From Asterella californica (lineage: Eukaryota; Streptophyta; Marchantiopsida; Marchantiales; Aytoniaceae): a stretch of 64,000 nt of DNA. A program made the translations under genes and the position numbers. This document shows, piece after piece, positions 43,299 through 54,494 of the stretch (the first letter of the stretch is position 1; every line of letters begins with the position of its first letter). The DNA lies in NCBI GenBank assembly GCA_036924285.1, contig JAYKYS010000015.1, forward strand, positions 124,001-188,000, given 5' to 3'. The notes under the pieces were generated by a model that was given only the letters and a program-made list of their open reading frames with translations, ran no database searches and had not been told where the DNA came from.

Positions 43299-46295
43299 GG
43301 CAGAAGATACCTCTAACGGCCGAGATGGAAGCCAAGTTACAAAGACTGAGGACCCTTGCTGCCGACAATAGTTCCGATGCGTTAACTACAGAGCTGCAGG
43401 AGTTGGAAGGAAAACTCAGGAGAAGAGAACATCAAGATGCCATACTATGGAGGAAGAGGAGTCGCATTCGGTGGCTCAAGGAAGGAGAAGCCACCTCTCG
43501 CTACTTCTTCGCCCAACTCAAAGCAAAGCACTGTCAGGAAGCAACGAAGGAGATGAAACTGGAAAATGACCAAACAACTGACGACCACGAAGGGATTCTA
43601 AGGAGGGTCCACCAGTTCTATCCGAGGCTTTACAAGGAAGGTGGAGAAGTCACGCTAAACCAAGTCAAAAGAGAACAAGCGATGGAGGTAACATCGAAAT
43701 GGATTACTGAGAAGGAAAATGCGTACCTCGTGGAATACTTTACGATGGAGGAACTAGAAAGCCTGGTCCTTGGTTTCTCTAAAGAAAAATCACATGGGAT
43801 CGATGAAGTTACCTACAAGGTTCTGCAAGCGTGCTGGTCCTTTATCAAGGAGGATTGCCTGGCTATGGTAAAGGAGTTCTAGCGGACGAGGAAGATCGAC
43901 GATAAGACATTACAAGGGGTCATCCAACTTATTCTAAAAGGAGGAGAAAAGAACGACCTTGGGAATTGGCGGTCGATTACTCTCCTAACTGCCACATACA
44001 AGATCTTGAGTAAGCTCTTAGCGAGAAGGTTGAAATCTGTGATCGAGAACGCGGTCGATGAACAGCAAACCGGCTTCATTCAGAGAAGAGACATATATGA
44101 CAACAATTTGAGTTTTAAAATGAGGCAAGAACTCGCGGAGGCCAAGGGGATGCCCATGCTATTTCTCAAGTTAGATTTCATGAAGACCTACGATCGGATT
44201 TCTCAAGATTACATGTGAGACACGATGAGGTACATGAGGTTTGATCCACTCTTCATGGAACTACTTAGGGGTCTGTCTGATGACGGGCAAGCTAAAGTGC
44301 ATATAAATGAAGGATTTAGGGAAGGGATTTTCTTGGAGAGGAGGGTCAGACAAGGGTGTCCGGTTGCCCCCTACCTCTTTGTCATTGCCACCCAGTCGCT
44401 GATGAACATGTTGAAGAACGAAAGAGAAAAAGGGACTATCGAAGGGATTAGCATTGGAGAAGGAACCTCATTTCTTCACCAACTGTTCGCGGATGATACA
44501 GGTCTCATGATATGAGGCACTGAGGAGTGCTTCAAGGCCACACATGAGGTGATCCTTAGGTATGAGAAGATCTCTAGAGCCTCGCTTAACTTGGGGAAGT
44601 CCGTGGTGATACCGATGGGTATGGAGGCGATACCGAGTTGACTAGAAGACTCAAATGTATAATTGCGAGGTCTGACCAAATGGTGAAGTATCTAGGGACC
44701 TGGATAGGGAGGAGGTTGACCGACGTCTAGGTAGCCGAGGCAATGGTGCATCGTCTGCAAAGCCTACTCCAGCACTAGTCCAACTGTATGTTTTCTTGAC
44801 CGAGCCGGACAGTTCTTCTAACACATGTACTCCGATCGATCCTCGCTTATCAACTAACGAGCGTATAATGCATGACGACGGGGTACAGAAAACTCGAAGA
44901 GGTGTGCCGTGTCTTCCTATGGGGAAGGAGTCCGGAAGGGAGGAATAAGGTGCCGCTGGTGGCCTAGGATGTGCTAACGAAGGCTAAGAAGGATGGGGGT
45001 CTTGACATCACTCCATTCAAGGTGGTGGGCCAAGCTCTCAAACTCAAGTACCTAGGGAAACTGCTGGAAGGAGGAAATCAACAGTGGATCCACATCGCGA
45101 AGTGAGGGATAAGAGAGGTAATGAAACAAGGTAGGTACAATAAGAAAACTTCGAGGTGGACCCCAGAAGAAGGAATGCTGATGCTATTTGGTCTTCGGAC
45201 TCGTAGTCTACCGACTCTTGATAATATGTTAAAAGGCTAGAAAGTGGTGTATGGACGTCTTATCTTCGACAGGAGCAAAGCTCATCTATCCGAATCATTT
45301 TCCTCTCTAATGGTGGCGGACTTGTGGCAAAAGGCTAAGCATATCCATGAGCAAGAAAAGAAGGAGACTCTCGGCTGCCTAAGAAGAGAAAGACTCCCTA
45401 CTCTAATAGCGCTAAAACTCAAAGACCTTCGGGACACCATGAGAGGGACCTCTTTGCTCACCCACCTTGGTGCTGATGATGCGATAGATGGTAGGGCACT
45501 GACGAATCTAACGAGGTGGGCATGAGAGACTATGACTTTCTCGGAAGGACTGCAAGAGAGCTAGAGTTGGACCTGGGACAACGGAAACCGGTTCACGAGG
45601 GAGTGGAAACTCGAGCTCAGAACCTGGAAAAGCTTACTACCTGAAAGAACACGCCAAACTACGACAAACTGAATGAGCGGTGAAATGTGGGAGACTAGGA
45701 CCTAATATGAGAAAGAAGGTAGAAGAGTGTATGGTGGATGGATGACACGACGAGGATTAACGTGTGGCTATGGAGAATGCTGAACAGGAGGTTTTTTACA
45801 AACCTAAGGGTCTCTGAGATGAATATCAGCGATCTCAAGTGCCCGAGAGAATGTAAGGTGACAAAGACGATGAAACATCTTTCCTGGGATTGCTGTGTTG
45901 CCAAAGAAAGGTGGGGAAGGTTTAAACTTCAAGAGCCAAGGTGCAACCTGGACTACGACGAAGGGAGCGGACTCCTCACGACGATTGATAAGGCACCATC
46001 TACGAGAAGGTCCAATCCGACGATGGTGCTTATTTTGGTCGAGCATACCCAAACCACATGGAAGGAAAGGGCTGATTGGATCTTCCACGACCTTAAGATG
46101 GACCACCTTGCGGCGAGGATTCTCGCCAAAGTCGTGAAAACTATGTGGGCCGGTTTATGTGAAGAGGCTAGTCTGGAAAACAATAAAGCTTGGAGCAAGG
46201 CGATGGCAAAGATAGAGAAAGTTCAGGAGAACCTGCGAGCGAGACCAAGAGGGGAGCCTGACTACTACCAGAACTTTAGAATTCACAATGAATAA
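43299..46295 (+). pseudogene. LINE ORF2: reverse transcriptase and C-terminal cysteine domain, decayed
   Basis: Several phases together cover the RT. The upstream linker is 43325-43882, with IRWLKEGEATSRYFFAQLKAKH typical of plant LINEs. The fingers/palm part reads ITLLTATYKILSKLLARRLKSVIENAVDEQQTGFI, then FLKLDFMKTYDRI (first catalytic Asp region). RQGCPVAPYLFVIA follows, and the catalytic motif F-A-D-D-T is near 44488-44505. Downstream (45738-46295) is the C-terminal zf-RVT-like motif with Cys and His spaced as CPRECKV...HLSWDCC. Stops include TAG at 43880, TGA at 44217 and others, with multiple frameshifts, so no active enzyme is encoded. Confidence 0.85.
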
Positions 46296-47085
46296 ACCAA
46301 CCAAGAACAGCAAAAGTCACCGCAAAAGACACAAGGCGAGAGACAAATGTGAGAGATACGATATCAACCTTCAGGAGCAGGGTCAAATTAGACAGAGTGA
46401 TTGGAAGCAGGAAGACGGATGATGATCTCCTAACCACTGCAAGGAGAATGATGAGAGGATCGTTGACAAGGGTGTAATGATGAAGTGGGGCCAAACGACT
46501 CTGACCCTCGAGCCGTCTGTGAAGCACACGCTTGCCACGCACAAGGAAAAACACAGTGTCAGAAATGAGCCTGGGGCCAGTTCTAGGTCAAAGAGTACCT
46601 CGAGGCGAGTCGGAGGACAAAACCAATTGCGGGAGGAACGATTTGGACCAAAAGACTCGCTCGAAGATGATCAGCCAAGGTCACAAGGAGAATCTACTCT
46701 TGAGTACGATCCACTAGCGGATCGTGCAGAAGGAAGATAAATGATTCTAGCCATGGTGAGGACTGCACCCCGATGATGACAACGAAGACGATTATGAGAG
46801 CCGGGTGGACGAGATCACACTCGAGCAAGAGCACGATGGAGATGGCGATGGGGTTAGCGATGACGAGGACAGCTCTCTCGCGAAGCGGAGAGATTACTTG
46901 ACTGAGGTGAATGACGAGGGTACGGAGGGTGAGCGGCCGGGCTTCGGACGTGCAGGGTATCCCGAGTTCGAGATTCTTCGTGGGTTCGGACCCGCTGATT
47001 GTAATCGGGTGACTCCTTTTAGTCTGAAATAAATTTTTCCACCCGGTCCACCGTGGCCGTTTAAATTAAAAAAAAGTTCAAAAAA
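46296..47085 (+). other. LINE 3' region and A-rich tail
   Basis: Open but unrecognised charged frames (46477-46740; 46805-47032, rich in Asp/Glu) lie between the ORF2 end and the A-rich tail. They may be a further ORF or coding-like 3' UTR. The tail is short and interrupted (runs of 8 and 6 A). Confidence 0.55.
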
Positions 47086-47101
47086 AGTGAGTAGCTTAGG
47101 A
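47086..47101 (+). repeat. LINE target-site duplication, 3' copy
   Basis: AGTGAGTAGCTTAGGA, pairing with 5482-5497 (reverse) at 15 of 16 bases. Confidence 0.8.
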
Positions 47102-47314
47102 GGGTTTTATGACAGAGAGCTACTTGTTTAGTATTTTTCGTGGGTTTTGGTTATGTTTAAAGAGAGAAATGTGAGTTTATCCTCTAGGATAACGTTATCA
47201 TCAGTTTTATTGTAAATTACAATGATATGACTCTAACTCTTTTCGGGCTATATCTTTTGTATTAGTAATGATGTAAAAGAGTAAACTTTATACTTTACAA
47301 CAACAATGATCTTT

Positions 47315-47625
47315 GCTTTTTATTATTCGCTGAATATTACAAAAGATCTCTATGTCTTTTTTTCTTTTCATCTTTTATCTGGATGTCAGATGTGTATGCA
47401 CTGTCTTATCCAAGCCCGAGCTCGCGTTATACTCTCTAAACTGAAATTAGACCTCCACCAAGAAAGTAGAGATACTACACAGTTCTTAACAAGTCACAAG
47501 ACTCAAAACAAATTATGAACATTGAGAGCTCGAAGAAGATAGATAGTTGTAATTCCCTCCAAGAAGAAAATATCTGCAAGAGAATTTAATGAGAATAAAA
47601 GTGATATGCTTGTAAATCTAGTTTA
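47315..47625 (+). repeat. Dispersed repeat X, copy 2
   Basis: Partner of 5745-6055 in the opposite orientation in the current map. It lies between the LINE and MFAP1. No coding potential is seen. Confidence 0.75.
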
Positions 47626-48296
47626 TTTAATTACTTTGAATTTTTTAATTTTGTGATCAAGTATAATAAAAATTTACCGCGTCTGAAGATAGTCCGACCC
47701 CGGAATGAAACTCACAGTTTGGTTCTAGACCCGTTTGAAGTTTTACTCGAGAACAATCAAATCAACAGGCGTTCATTAAACCTAAACCTAGAGATCAGAA
47801 GATACAGGTTGGAAACAATTTCCAAACTATGTAATTTAATATCAGCTTATTATTCTTGTCGGGACAGAATTTTTGCGGTGAGACGCGACTGAGTGCTGGT
47901 CGCGTCAAGTGGGTCGTTCGCAAGTGAGCTCTGGCAGAAGTCCTCAGACCCCGTGAGTTGTAGCAAATAAGTTCTGGGTAGGTATACGAAGGACTACCTA
48001 AAGATCTTGTGCAAGTACATGAAGATCTTGCGTGGGTTTAGGTTCAGATCTCGTAGGAAAATATTCTCGAACGTAGATTACACCTAAATCTGGAAGACAC
48101 TTGCGATTCGGTCGTAAGATTGGGTTTGAATCCAATTTCAGGTTGGTCCCGGGCTCTTGGAACTTACTCCAAGTTGAGAATTGTGTCTCGCTTTGCTCCT
48201 AGTGAAACCCAAGGTGAGAATTTCGTCGTGGACTAGTCCGCAATGACGACTCAGTTACGAGCCAGTTCGCACCATACTTCCCGAGCTTAGTCGGAG
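47626..48296. other. Upstream region of the MFAP1 gene
   Basis: No open frame with recognisable features. The last part probably contains the promoter and 5' UTR of the MFAP1 gene. No TATA-like element could be assigned with confidence. Confidence 0.4.
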
Positions 48297-48416
48297 GTAA
48301 GTTTAGGTTCGTCTCATCTTCGCGCTGGATTTCTTTGTATCTTGTTTTCTTTCCGTGCACTTTTGTATCGTTTTTCTTGCATCGTTGTCTTATTTCGATG
48401 GTTATTATGGTGGCAG
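48297..48416 (+). other. Possible 5' UTR intron of MFAP1
   Basis: A strong donor (GGAG|GTAAGT at 48297) is followed by T-rich sequence and an acceptor (GGTGGCAG at 48416), 92 nt before the MFAP1 ATG. Splice consensus is the only evidence. Confidence 0.4.
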
Positions 48417-48508
48417 ACCTTCGGTGAAGACTGTCGAGTAACGCAGTTGACGCTGTTTAATTTCTCGGAGGAAGCTGCTGGTTCAGGAGGTTTGCAAAGC
48501 GGAACACA

Positions 48509-50546
48509 ATGTCGGTGGCAGCGGGTGTCAGTGATGCCGCCATCACGGTGAGAGAAAAGCTGAGGGGGAAAATCGGGCAGACGAAAGTTAAACGATACTG
48601 GCCAGGAAAAGCTCCAGAATGGGCGGATGAAGTCGAGGAAGAAGTAGACGTAACAGCTCCCCGATCAGTAGCTTCGTTAAGGGCAGATTTGGAAAAGGCT
48701 TTTCCCTTGAAAGAGGAGGCCGATTTGGCTGTCAAGGATGATCCTCGTCTTCGACGTCTAGCAGAGTCCCGCAGAGATAGAGATGAAGCTATTGCGCGGC
48801 ACAGAGAGATCAGGCAGGCCGAAATTGTATCAACCAGAGAGGAAGAAAGGAAGGCTGCGGAAGCTGCCGAGCAAGAGGAGGAAGAGGATGATGATGCCAT
48901 TGAGGAGAGGAGGAGGAAAATTAGGGAGAAGCTTCTGCAGAGGCAGAGAGAGGATGATACGACTTTGGAGGAAGAAGAGGAGGAGGAGGAAGAGGAGGAG
49001 GAGGAATCGGAGTATGAAACTGATTCAGAGGAAGAGTTTGGAGGTATTGCCATGGTAAAGCCTGTTTTTGTGCCAAAAGCTGAAAGAGAAACAATTGCTG
49101 AGAGAGAAAAGCAGGAAGCAGAGGAGAAAGCGTTTCAAGATTCTATGAAGAAGAAGTTAGAAGACAGGAAGGTTGAAACCAAGCAGATAATCATAGAGGT
49201 AATCAAGCAGGAGGAAGAAATTGAGAAGAACAGGGAGGCAGAGGGCGACGGAGGTGATGTTGTTACAGACGATGAAACGAATGAAGCCGAGGAATATGAA
49301 GCCTGGAAAGCCAGGGAAATCGCTAGAATAAAGAGGGATAGAGAGGACAGGGAAGCAATGGTAAAGGAGAAAGAGGAGATTGATAAGCTTAGAAATATGA
49401 CCGAGGAGGAACGCAGAGAGTGGGAGCGAAAGAATCCCAAACCCCTAGTGCCAGCGAAGAAGAAATGGAAATTTATGCAAAAGTACTTTCACAAGGGTGC
49501 CTTCTTTCAGTCTGGATCTGATGACAGAACCGCAGCTTCTTCCGATGATATTTTCAGAAGAGACTTCTCTGCACCTACCGGGGAGGATAAAATGGACAAG
49601 ACAATATTGCCCAAGGTCATGCAGGTTAAGCACTTTGGGCGCAGTGGGCGAACTAAGTGGACTCATCTCGTTGCAGAGGACACCACTCAGTGGGACAATC
49701 CGTATGTGCTCTTAAAATCTCTTGCCCTTCATTCAGCTATATTCTTTGTTGAATGTGAGACTTCGTTGTGTGAAGCAGTGGCACATTATAGATGGTACAC
49801 GCGTCTGTACGTAAATGATCATGGTAACTTTACGAGAGTTTGGCCTCGAATCCCCATTATGAGGAGGCGTAGTGTAAAGACTGACTCAGTGACTGTCTTT
49901 GGACTTTATCTCACTTGTACAAAGTTGTTTTCATGCTGGTTGCATCTTACGCATCATAAGGTACTTACCTAAGTAGCTCATGTGTCCTCCTCCATCAAGC
50001 CATAACGTGTTTTGCTTCAAGCTTTCGTATGTTAGACGTGCTACACTGCCGATGTTATTGTGAGAAATTTCACAGAATGTTGGTTTTTGAGCGGTAGGAT
50101 GAGGTCTAGCATTCTCGGTTCTTTTGAGCTTCACTTGAACTACCCTAATATTACGTGTTTTTCGTTGTGTCAGTATGAGGTCGAATGAGATTTGTGGGGC
50201 ATAGAGTTGGGAGAAACCTGTCTCAAAACAGGTTGATATGGACTAGTGCGTTGACTATGGACTAGTGCGTTTGCACTAGTCCGTAGCGTATGGACTGCGT
50301 TGATATGGACTAGTGCGTTTGACTGGCCTTGGTACAATGCCTCTCTGTCACTTGCATAAGACTCGATTACTGGATGATAGAATTAATCAGTGGCAAGTCT
50401 AACCGGAATGTGATCGTACGTTGTGCAGATGGACTTACAATGATCCACTCAGAGCCAAGTACAACACTAAAATGGCAGGCATGAACAGACCGATTGCAAA
50501 ACCGCAGGGAAGCAAGAAACTGAAAGATTGGGAGCAGCAGAAGTAG
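48509..50546 (+). CDS. MFAP1: MFAP1-like spliceosomal protein (two coding exons)
   Basis: Exon 1 is 48509-49701 and exon 2 is 50429-50546, giving a 436-residue protein. The N-terminus ([27 protein letters not shown]) and [68 protein letters not shown] and [16 protein letters not shown] match the MFAP1 family, plant type as I recall it. Then come [31 protein letters not shown] and [17 protein letters not shown]. Exon 2 supplies the family C-terminus: [38 protein letters not shown]. The donor splits a Pro codon (CC|GTATGT) and the acceptor is TTGTGCAG|A. Without splicing the frame would run on to 49972 with a non-family tail. MFAP1 is a nuclear, highly charged B-complex spliceosome protein that works with Prp38. 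A Glu-rich run lies near residues 150-165. It is complete and apparently functional, surrounded by retrotransposons. Confidence 0.95.
49702..50428 (+). other. MFAP1 coding intron
   Basis: 727-bp GT-AG intron inferred from loss of family similarity after DTTQWDNP and its return in phase at 50429. It contains repeats of TATGGACTAGTGCGTT (near 50237, 50256 and 50302) and a hairpin at 50255-50286 with arms around GGACTAGTGC/GCACTAGTCC. Confidence 0.85.
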
Positions 50547-52963
50547 GAGAACTAGGTCAGATGTTGATGTGATGCAGGAATTCGGCCATTCTAGCACGGC
50601 CTTGTATGTAACATGAAATTGTCCGCTTTACTTTTGTTCTTATGACTGCTTGAGAAGGAACTGTAGAAAACCTCGGCTCTAGTCTAGACCGGTTGTATAA
50701 ATTTTTCAACTAGTAGAGAAATGGTTCAGCTTGTTGCAGAAGTGCAGACTGAAAGTGTGAACTTGTTCATTCATGGCTTACTTGTCCGAGGCTCATTGCG
50801 TGTCCGTGCGTGCCTGGTTGTGTCACAGTGGCTTTAAAGCAAGTTGACTCTTTGTTTGTCCGTGACACGTCCATTTCTCTCACCTATGGTTTTAAGCGTG
50901 GATGGAGAGTGCTGAGTGGGTGCCCGGCTCCAACCTTACTGTATCACCCAGACAATGTGTCTGTTTCTCTACAAACTGCCTTTTCCGCGTATCAAGATAT
51001 ATCATCCAGACACTTGACCACGGCACGGTGAGTCATCCCCGGTCAATAACGTTGGAGATTTACAGAGTTTGTATAAAGTTTCAGGCTGTACTAAAGCTTG
51101 CGCGCTCTGAGCCCTGGAGTGTATGCATCCGTTCGTTGAGATCTGATCAGATATGGGTATGAAGCGATTCAACGAAGGTAAATTGCACTAGAGGGACCGA
51201 AGGTAACTGCAATCGGATGGTGTTGGACCCTCATCAAATAGGCGTTTTGGAGGGAGGTCCGGGATCCGTGTTTGAGTCTCCCCATGGGGGAAGACGGAAA
51301 GATTCCTTTCATCTTCTGCCATTGCTGAAGAGAGTTTTGCTCAAGGGGTAGGGTACCCGCAAGTTGAGAAAAGACCGTGGGTCATGACATATTCTACTGC
51401 ATATATGAACGACGGTTCGTGTCTGGGAACCCCGAGGACAGACCTTTCTGTGCGAGACATGAATTACAGTAAGGGTGATATGATTACTCACCTTCTTCAC
51501 GAAAGAAGAAAGGATTCGTGTAAGTGCTGTTTACGGATATCTCAAGGAAGATCGTTTGAGATATCCATAAACGTGTGATCCGTTTTTTTGTTGAGTTGTT
51601 TCATGTTAGCTTGAAGGCAAGCCATGCTCGTGTATGATGTCGCTTCGGGAAATCATGGACTGGTCCTTATCAATAGCCAGTGAGCTCCAGTATGGGCCAA
51701 TTCGTGCTCGACCACTCCGTTTTCTCCCGGACCACGAACGATCTGTAGAATTTACACTCAGAGGTTCTATTCGCATTTGTTTGGTATTTACAGAGTACTG
51801 TTGTTAGAATATAATATACGAGTGTAGGTCTGTGTTATGTTTGAATATAATATACGAGTGTAGGTCTGCGTTTCAAGTTGTTTTACGGATAGGGGATCTG
51901 TGTTGATAACCTCCTCACAGATTCTGAATGATTGTTTACTACTTCCCTCGATAAGGAAATTTAATAGGCAGAGATTTCACGAAGTTTCGTGAGTTCTTAT
52001 CTTTTTGGTTTTATGAAAAGTGTGACTCTTGCAACTTGTAGAAACAGAATAAAAAATTACTTTCTTCATATTTCTTATTATCATATGTTCGACGAAAATT
52101 TGGATTACAAAGGCTTGTAAAGACCTAAGAAGTAATATTTTCTCATACTTGTTGATAGACAGACGTGATATATATTCATTTGTGTATACAAACTATCTGT
52201 CAGAGAGGACATGAGTTAATAAAATCATATAATCATGCAAGCCTCAAGTTTGTCTTCTCTTTGCTGTGCGTTAGCATAGCTATTAGCTATACGCCGCTTG
52301 TGAAAGCAGGAAAGCAAGAGGTGGTTATTTTTGTCGTGAACTATATTTTGTTTTTGCATATTTTGTCTTATTAGCCAACGGTTAACTGACGGGGCCCATT
52401 AAACGACTGTGAAACCTGATAAGGAATTGAGTCATATCAGGATAAATCGCTAACGCATTGACCCGCAAGCGTAGCTACTTGTTCTATATTTCTTTTCTAA
52501 AAGAAAGAATGAATTTCACATTACAACTCTTGTTCTATATTTCTTGTTTAAAGGAGAGAATAATTTCACATTATAACTCTTGATATGATGTACATTCTTT
52601 AAGTTCTATAAATTTGTGGATTTGAATTAATCACAGTCTCTTCGAAATAAAGTCGTCTAAGAATTTTCGTTTTTATTTACAAATGATAGTATATATATAC
52701 TTTTGTAAAATTTAAATATCTTTGTTATATAATTCTGCTATTTGCTTCTTATATATGTAGAACGACGAAGATGCTAATTAACATAAGTTTTTCCCTAGAT
52801 GCATACGAATCTAAAAGAACTGTCACATATCCATGAATTCTCAAGTGAATACATGTTATGGTCATAGCTCGAGGGAAGGTAGTATTGCTATGTGTTTACA
52901 CATAACTTACTACAGATTTTTTAGATTTTCAAAATCTTGTAAAATAGAATTTTTTTCCCTCGT
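50547..52963. other. MFAP1 3' flank and intergenic DNA, no gene seen
   Basis: The first few hundred bases should hold the MFAP1 3' UTR; no canonical polyadenylation signal is obvious. Open frames up to ~85 codons have no motifs. DNA becomes AT-rich beyond ~51750. Confidence 0.5.
51807..51878 (+). repeat. Tandem duplication, 36-bp period
   Basis: GAATATAATATACGAGTGTA and the following GGTCTG occur at 51807 and again at 51843. Two copies only. Confidence 0.8.
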
Positions 52964-54441
52964 TGTCGAGGTGAGAGTTCCTTGGGAAGGGCGGAACCTT
53001 CTGACTGTGGTATGACCGTGAAGACTGTATACGTCTATTCAAAGAAGCGTTGGGCTTATAGCTGTGGTTGCTAATTCAAAGGGGTAGGCTTCAAGTTACA
53101 AGGTGGCACTGTAAAACACTCATATAGGTCTCTTGGCTCCTCTGATATGTTCAGGAAACGAAAATCAAGTTGAACTAGTAATGATAAGGTCAGACGGTGA
53201 ACTTTGACACTCAAGAATAAGAAATATGTGAAGGTTTAGACTTCTAAACTTCTCCTACATGTAAAAGAGACCCCACTGGACACACACATGAAGTTTCAGC
53301 ATGAGATCAAATTCTAGCACCGAGATGTGGATAAAAAAGTTCTAAGTAAGAAAATTACGGTAATTTCTAGTACCCAGATAGCTATTTTGACCTAGAACAG
53401 AGAATTGGCTCGATCACTTTCGATGATTCTTACAAGATTTGGAGTCTACAGGATGCTGAAAGTCTCTGTTAGATTTGACCTCCTGACTATACACAATTCT
53501 CTATATCTCGTTCTCTGAAGTTGCTACTCTAGATTGAGAGCTTTTCAGACCCTCTCTGCTTCAGCCATCGTCCTGAATTACTCACTCACTCAAATGACTT
53601 GAAACTTTTTGGATAGTCATAGCTCTGCTGACATTGAACGCAACCACGAGAGTTTGAAGCGATTTCCTCAATTCTGCTGCAATTGACACTGAAAACCCCA
53701 AAATCAACAAAAGTGATGCAATTTTGACACAATATGAACTTCAATTTGGCATAACTCCTTTATTGCTCCAAATCGATCAAGAATTTCACTGACAATGACT
53801 TGCACGACGAGCTCTATCTTCATGTGCTCTCGGATTTCGCAGTGTCTTTACCAAATGCTCGACCCGTGCTTCTAAGTTTAGAGTTTTACAAAAGATAAAA
53901 ATGGACCAATGGGAGTTCTAGCTCCAATTGGCTGTCCTTTAGTGCCCTAATCCACGTGGTAACTTAACTTCACTCATAAGCTACCACATCAGCTCCCCTA
54001 AAGTGCCAACGTAAATCTTAAACTACCTAAAATGACACGCAACCCTATAAGATAATTTAAACCAGTTAGAAAGCGTGCATGGGCGATAAGTAAGTACAAC
54101 CCATGAGCTTAAACTTTATCAACATGGTAAACATAAGTTATGTACTTTGAATCTCAAAGATAAGTATGAATTCACTTGCACAAGCGTGCGAATGCTTGAA
54201 CAAGATAAATAACATACTATCAACCTACTAGGACTCAAAACATATAACACAACGGTGTTAACGTATGCATAAAAGACTAGGAGTAATATTAAGTTAACTT
54301 CTATGACTACTAACTCTCAAGTGTTGAAGTAGAAGCGTAACACGTAACCTCCAATGCTCACAACCTCAAGAATCGACTTCTCTGACGTCTTAACTCAGAG
54401 AGGTGAATTATTCACTATGTGAAATGATTAAAATCACGATA
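52964..54441 (-). repeat. Element D LTR, left copy (3' LTR)
   Basis: 1,478 bp, starting TGTCGAGGTGAGAGT and ending CGATA (CGACA in A) just before the reverse-complement polypurine tract TCACCCCCTCCAAACC. It is homologous to the LTRs of A and B and holds an insertion-like AT-rich stretch near 54130-54230 that B lacks. Confidence 0.85.
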
Positions 54442-54494
54442 TCACCCCCTCCAAACCTACACATCTTCCGGCATGTGCCAACCTCTTTATTCTT

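Larger units (their letters stand above)
43295..47085 (+). mobile_element. LINE, 3' part with A-rich tail
   Basis: Continues ORF2 from the element C insertion site (reverse transcriptase, C-terminal cysteine motif), then ~0.8 kb of 3' sequence ending in an A-rich tail at 47067-47086. It is directly followed by the 16-bp TSD copy. Confidence 0.85.

Noticed and set aside
48457..49053. 198-codon Ser-rich frame antisense to MFAP1
   Set aside because: It is the complement of the Glu/Arg-rich coding repeats; poly-Ser arises from GAG/GAA runs.
49702..49972. Unspliced read-through C-terminus of MFAP1
   Set aside because: Family similarity stops exactly at a GTATGT donor and resumes in phase at 50429, so these codons are intronic.
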